This document shows, piece after piece, positions 59,087-64,000 of a DNA stretch of 64,000 nucleotides. Position numbers and translations under genes: made by a program. Within the stretch, counting starts at the first letter, position 1, and every line of letters starts with the position of its first letter. Below the pieces are notes generated by a model that worked only from the letters and a program-made list of their open reading frames with translations, did no database searches and was not told the DNA's origin. Source of the stretch: Brachionus rotundiformis (lineage: Eukaryota; Rotifera; Eurotatoria; Ploima; Brachionidae); contig JAESIW010000129.1 in NCBI GenBank assembly GCA_016802295.1, forward strand, positions 228,061-292,060, read 5' to 3'.

Positions 59087-62006
59087 TTTGATCTGAGATC
59101 TTTGTATTGAGATATGTGTGTATTAATTATATTAATTTTCCAAAATAATTGATAAAATTAAATTCATCTAAAAAATTACATTTAAAAATTCTTTTTTAAT
59201 ATAAATGCGTAATTAGACTAAAAATTTTTCTTCTAATTCTTTAAAAATGATTAATCACTGAAACAAGTTAAAATACTAATATTATTAAGTTTAAAAAAAC
59301 TAACAGATAAATTTAGTAATACAAGTTTTACGTATAATGAATTAATATCCTAATCAATAACTTTGAGCCTTTTGTTCATTTTATCAATCCAAAAAATATG
59401 ATAACAATTTCTCATAAGTATCCATGTTCTACTATTAAATATAAAAGTCAATTTATCTAAATTCAACTTTAAAGTGTTGTTTAAAATTGGTAATAATTGA
59501 ATAATACAATTAATATTTTTTATCTTTTATTTATTTCCTGTCTTAAAATATTTTTAAAATAATAACGTTTTTAGGAATTTTTCCTCACAATTATTTAAAA
59601 ATAGTAATTAAATTTAAATAAAGAAAACATTAGTGCATTAAGCTGATAAATATTGGTTATATGATTTATTTTTTCCATATAATTTTCAAAGACATAATTA
59701 AATTAAAACCTTAAATTTTTTAAACTTATACTGATTTATCATGTTTTTCAAATTTAATAATGATTGCATGAAACCTATCTGATTAATTACCAAAATACAA
59801 AATACTGACGAAGAAATTCATGCACTAACCTAGCTAAATAAAAATCATGCGATAAAAAATAATTGATAAATTATTATCTTAAAAATTAAAGCATATATTT
59901 TCGTCTCAATAAACAGCTATCTAGATTGTATAAACTTTTATTAATTTAAAAAATATTTATACATAAAACCAAAATATGCTTCGGTATTATATAGAAAAAA
60001 TTCTCAAGTTTTAGCCGGGTTTAATTAGATTCATTTTATTATTTTGAAAATAAGAAAATCTAATCAAAATGATTTCTAACAGGAACATGATGAATGCTCA
60101 TATTTTTAAAATTAAAAAATCAAAAATAATGAATAACTTGTCATATTTAGTTTCTCAGTATCTAATTTAAAAAGTCATTATTTTCATTTTGGATTAATTT
60201 CATATCAGCTGAGTAGATAAATCGATTTAGTAATAGACTTAAAAGATAAATTTTTATGATTATCTCATAAACAAATTGATTTTTGAATTTATGACTATTG
60301 AAAAAAGCTTTTTTTTGATTAAAATTGTAATAATTGTAAAATTGTAATCGAGTTTCAAGACGAAAATTCTTATTTGAAATCTTAACATTAACTTTATATT
60401 AAAATATCAAGTATTCCTAATTAATTCAATGTATGCTGTTTTAATTGGAAATAATTTGAATTAAAGAGTCTTGATTAAAATGACTCTATAATACTCTCAA
60501 AATCAATATTAGAAAAATAACTATTCTCCTATGATAAGAATAAAAAACATAACTCTTAGAATCTCATTTTTAAATAACATCAAAAAATTTATTGTAAATT
60601 AAAGCTATTTTCAATTAGATATATTTTTAAAGCATTTAGAAAATCGTTCAAGTCATCAATGAAATAAATGTTTCTAAAAATTGCAAAATGTATCCTATTT
60701 GCTCAATAGATTTAATTGCTGAGAAGAAAAGACACATACATGACATAGAAAGAAAAGGTTTTATTATTTAAAAGCTTTTAAATCTTTAATAAAACTTATG
60801 TTTGACAAATAAGCTAAAAAAAATAATGAGATTCACTTAATTCGGTTTTCTTGACAGAAAAATAAATAAGAGTAACTCATATTGAAAAAGAAATTAAATC
60901 GAAAATTTTGAAATATTTGTATTAAATTTAGCTTTAGTATAAAAATTATTTATTATATAGAAAAAGGATGCATGGAGATACTTTAATTTAAAAACTTAAA
61001 GAAAGTAATTAAACAAATCCAATCGATTGAATATGAACAATGTTAGTTAAATGATTTTTTTTGCTTGAAAAGTTAAAATAGGCGCTTTGATAAGTCGGAT
61101 GTATCAAGCCAAAGTTATTTTAATATCTTTTAATTATAAATTCCAGCATGCTGTTATTGTTTTTTAAATAACATTTATTTGACTAGCAATGTAACAAAAT
61201 TTGAAAATATACGATCCGTTTGAAAAAACATGTAAAGTAAAAATTAACTAAAAATTTGTAAAAGTTTTTTCTTAAGAAATTTTAATTGATAAAAAATACT
61301 AGCTTTTATTAAAATTTAATATTTATTTATTTAAAAAAAAAGAATTTATACAGTTAATTCTCTTTATTTAAAGCAGATGAACGTGCTTTAATTCCTGATA
61401 ACAAATCAATGGGTATTAAATTGATTAAGAGATCGTGAGTATCTAAAATAACTGTAATAACTTAAATTTCAAATAGATAGATAGGATTTAATTAAAAGGT
61501 TAAGCGATTCCAAAACAGCACATCCAAAATGCGAATTGATTAATAAAATTTTAAATAACGGAAATTAATAAAATTATTGGGCCTCTCGAAGAGAGTATCT
61601 CAAATTTTGATATTTATTAAAATATTTTGAATAATAAAATATTTAAATTATTTTCGCATAATAAAAAATAAAACTTTTGAAAAAGAAGAATTAGTCGTGG
61701 GGTAAGAAATGATATAAAAGACAACAAGAAATTTTCCTAAAATTTACATTTGATTGATTTGAACAATTTAAATTTCTCTATGTATCCAACTCATAAATCA
61801 ATATTCTTATGCAGATTCAAAAACTTTCAAGTTAAATAAATTGAATTGCTATAAAAACAGCAGTTGAGTTGAGATAGCTTTAATTTAAATAAAATCAGTG
61901 TTGAAATTTATTTGGTTGAGCCAATTTATCTATTTAAGTCTGTGTATTTTTTATTAAATCAGCAATATTTTATGCATTTAAAAATAGTTTATTAATTTTG
62001 TACAAA
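59087..62006. other. 2.9-kb AT-rich gap, no gene seen
   Basis: No frame above the chance level on either strand and no tRNA-like or repeat-like structure recognised. It includes the upstream region of the GPCR gene on the left and the 3' side of the next minus-strand gene on the right. Confidence 0.5.
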
Positions 62007-63167
62007 TTAAAATGATATTTGTTTTATGTTTGGAAAAAATGGAGATGAAGTCTTGTTTTCGGATCGGGAAGGCAGATAGTCGAATAAGTCTGTTTTTTTT
62101 AGACCATCCATAGAAAGGTGCCGAAAATTTGTATTTATTTCATTAGCGATTGATTTTTCTTTGAATGAACGGACCCAGGGATTACTTTGAATGGTAAATT
62201 TATACATATTAGACGAAGGCCAGTTTTCGTTTAATTTTAAGTCGGCGAATTTACGCACAGGTTGATTCATATAATGACTCGACACTATTGATTCATTTGA
62301 AATTAAATTTAAATCAATTATTTTTCTTCCAGATTTATTTTCATTAAGCTTGAATTTTTCCGTATGTCGGGATTCACTTCGATTTGTTTTGGCTTTTCCA
62401 TCTCGTAATGACATACTTCTATTATGATTTAGAATCCTTTGCCTATTATTACCTATTTTTGGTTCAATTTTTTGCTTTAACTTAGTGTCGACTTTGATCT
62501 TAAAAGAAGGCTTAATTGGCATAATAATTGAAGGATATTTTCCATCTCCCTGATTTTCAAAATGTTTTTCGTCTTGATCTGCCAAAGTTTCATTTGAAGA
62601 TAGTTCATAGTTGAACGAGTTATTCTTGAGTTTGGCCGATTTTTCAACTTTAAAAATTTTTTCCGTATCTCGCGCGTTTTTTGAGACATCTAGTTGCTTT
62701 TTGGATCTGATCTCGCTCTGGACTTTTTTTGTCAAATATCTAACATAAACGTTACGATCGAACATATTTTTTGTATTGAATTTAGCTTTTTCGATTTGAA
62801 TATCTGGAAACAAGTCAAAAGATTTTTTTGATTCTTCTTTGAAGTTGTTGAACTGTTTATGTGCTGATATGAAGCTGTTTGTTTGAGAATTTAATGCAGG
62901 AATTACAAAGTCGAACTCTTTGCTAAAGGATTTTACATTTTTTAAACCATTATCTGATCTATAAATATTTTTGTCTGATATATCACTGGGTTCAATTGTA
63001 CCATCATGTTTCAAACAATCTTTTTCTACCAAAAAAATATCTTTATGAGTATTGTATATACCATTAACTTGAGTAACAAAACCATAAGTATTTTCGTTCA
63101 AATTTAGATCATTTTTAATCACGATATCAACCGGAATTTTCTCTTTCTTAATGCTTTCTGAATCCAT
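62007..63167 (-). CDS. disordered Ser/Lys/Asn-rich protein of unknown function
   Basis: Single exon, ATG 63167, 386 residues. No signal peptide, membrane segment or recognised domain. Composition is Lys/Ser/Asn/Asp-rich with scattered short hydrophobic patches (FDFVIPALNSQT, VYVRYLTKKVQSEI, HLSMDGLKKTDLFDYLP). Basic clusters include RILNHNRSMSLRDGKAK. The C-terminus ends SPFFPNIKQISF. The length of the open frame in this AT-rich sequence and its codon content argue that it is real. Possibly a cytoskeletal or signalling scaffold, but nothing shows it. It may be lineage-specific. Confidence 0.65.
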   Translation of the reverse strand: MDSESIKKEKIPVDIVIKNDLNLNENTYGFVTQVNGIYNTHKDIFLVEKDCLKHDGTIEPSDISDKNIYRSDNGLKNVKSFSKEFDFVIPALNSQTNSFISAHKQFNNFKEESKKSFDLFPDIQIEKAKFNTKNMFDRNVYVRYLTKKVQSEIRSKKQLDVSKNARDTEKIFKVEKSAKLKNNSFNYELSSNETLADQDEKHFENQGDGKYPSIIMPIKPSFKIKVDTKLKQKIEPKIGNNRQRILNHNRSMSLRDGKAKTNRSESRHTEKFKLNENKSGRKIIDLNLISNESIVSSHYMNQPVRKFADLKLNENWPSSNMYKFTIQSNPWVRSFKEKSIANEINTNFRHLSMDGLKKTDLFDYLPSRSENKTSSPFFPNIKQISF

Positions 63168-63928
63168 GGTAAACTAATGATTATAAAGCCTAAATCATCG
63201 CATCTAAAAATTAAATTTTTTTAATTAAAATATTCTTTTCTCGATTTTTATTCCAAAATATTCATATTTCTTACATATAAATATTCAATTTTTATGGATT
63301 ATAGATTGAAGATTAAATTTTAAATTTTAGAAAAATTTCTTTATATATCTAATAAAAAATTGTAGAAATTACTAAATTAAAAACATAAATATGCTATTTT
63401 ACTAATGGCGATTTAAATTTCAAACAAAAAACTTAGCGTCTTTAAAATATCTTAATTCTAAAATAATATAATAATATAATAAAAGCATATAAAATAGTAA
63501 TAAATATTCTTTTCTTATATTATTTTAAAATTTTAAAAAGCTTAAGGTAATATTTTAATTGTATTGTTCTAAAAGAATGAATTTTTGAATTCATAATTGA
63601 GTATTTAGAAATCTTCGAATTTATTTTAACATTTTGTTTCCAAAAACTTAAGCTCTTTTTTATTTATTTTCTTTTTTCTGTTGACAGAAGAATATGTTTC
63701 TTGGTTTATTATATATAGTTAAATTTTATGTTCTTTAGCTATATAAAAATAATTATAATATAACGATAGAAACGATTGGGAAACCCTTTTAAGCCTGTTT
63801 TCAACTGAATATAAAATTTTTTTCATCAAAATTAGATTTTTTTCATGAAGTTAAATTGTTTCCGTTTAAAGAATTTACCTAATTCTGATTAATATTTAAT
63901 GAAATCAAAAAAATTTAAAAAAATCTTA
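63168..63928. other. AT-rich gap
   Basis: Promoter side of the preceding minus-strand gene; nothing else recognised. Confidence 0.45.
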
Positions 63929-63977
63929 ATGGGGCTTAAAATTTTATTTTTGCAGATAATTTTAAAAATAATAACAG
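63929..63977 (+). CDS. possible first exon of a secreted or membrane protein, runs off the window
   Basis: ATG 63929 opens 16 codons reading MGLKILFLQIILKIIT plus one base, ending at a strong donor, AACAG|GTAAGCG. The hydrophobic start looks like a signal peptide, and the size resembles the signal exons of the two peptide genes. The remaining 23 nt of the window are intronic, so the protein cannot be seen. It could be chance. Confidence 0.3.
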
Positions 63978-64000
63978 GTAAGCGATTAAAAAAAATTAAA

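Overview
The window looks like nuclear DNA from a small animal. It is very AT-rich, uses the standard code, and has spliceosomal introns that are mostly about 45-60 nt with GT...AG ends. The gene families are metazoan: espin, ZNFX1, REC114, NWD, HSDL1, SLC5, a rhodopsin-type GPCR and ciliary proteins. My best guess is a monogonont rotifer such as Brachionus, judged from base composition and gene style only; another small AT-rich invertebrate is possible. Coordinates below come from splicing by eye with phase checks. Families are named from remembered motifs; no database was searched.

Layout. 1-2000: no gene, with one GC-richer block. 2017-9496 (-): an espin-like ankyrin gene with a small same-strand gene nested in its long intron. 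12232-13461 (+): a coiled-coil protein with an IQ-like C-terminus. 13684-18521: an unusual cluster of seven identical tRNA-Leu(AAG) genes in both orientations, joined by inverted repeats. It encloses two paralogous genes for short secreted peptides of prohormone type and a decayed non-LTR retrotransposon. 19314-22344 (-): a USP36/42-like deubiquitinase. 23446-28629 (+): a single-exon ZNFX1-like helicase. 28816-29677 (+): a probable REC114 homologue. 30265-31315 (+): an unknown helical protein. 32312-32956 (+): guanylate kinase. 34245-35052 (+): unknown. 35473-37885 (+): an SLC5 (SMCT-like) transporter. 37982-38393 (-): a C20orf85/CIMIP1-like ciliary protein. 38899-40309 (-) and 40955-41955 (+): GDP-L-fucose synthase and a second nucleotide-sugar SDR, head to head. 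43772-51493 (+): a large NACHT/WD-repeat protein ending in a CaaX-like motif. 52059-53149 (-): an HSDL1-like SDR lacking catalytic residues. 54240-55050: broken coding sequence. 55157-56735 (+): a 5'-truncated non-LTR element. 57250-59086 (-): a neuropeptide-type GPCR. 62007-63167 (-): a disordered unknown protein. 63929-63977 (+): a possible first exon running off the edge.

Most neighbours look unrelated in function. Three exceptions: the two nucleotide-sugar enzymes may share a promoter region, the two peptide genes and seven tRNA genes evidently arose by local duplication and inversion, and the espin-like locus has a gene-in-intron arrangement. The tRNA/peptide cluster is the most unusual part of the window.
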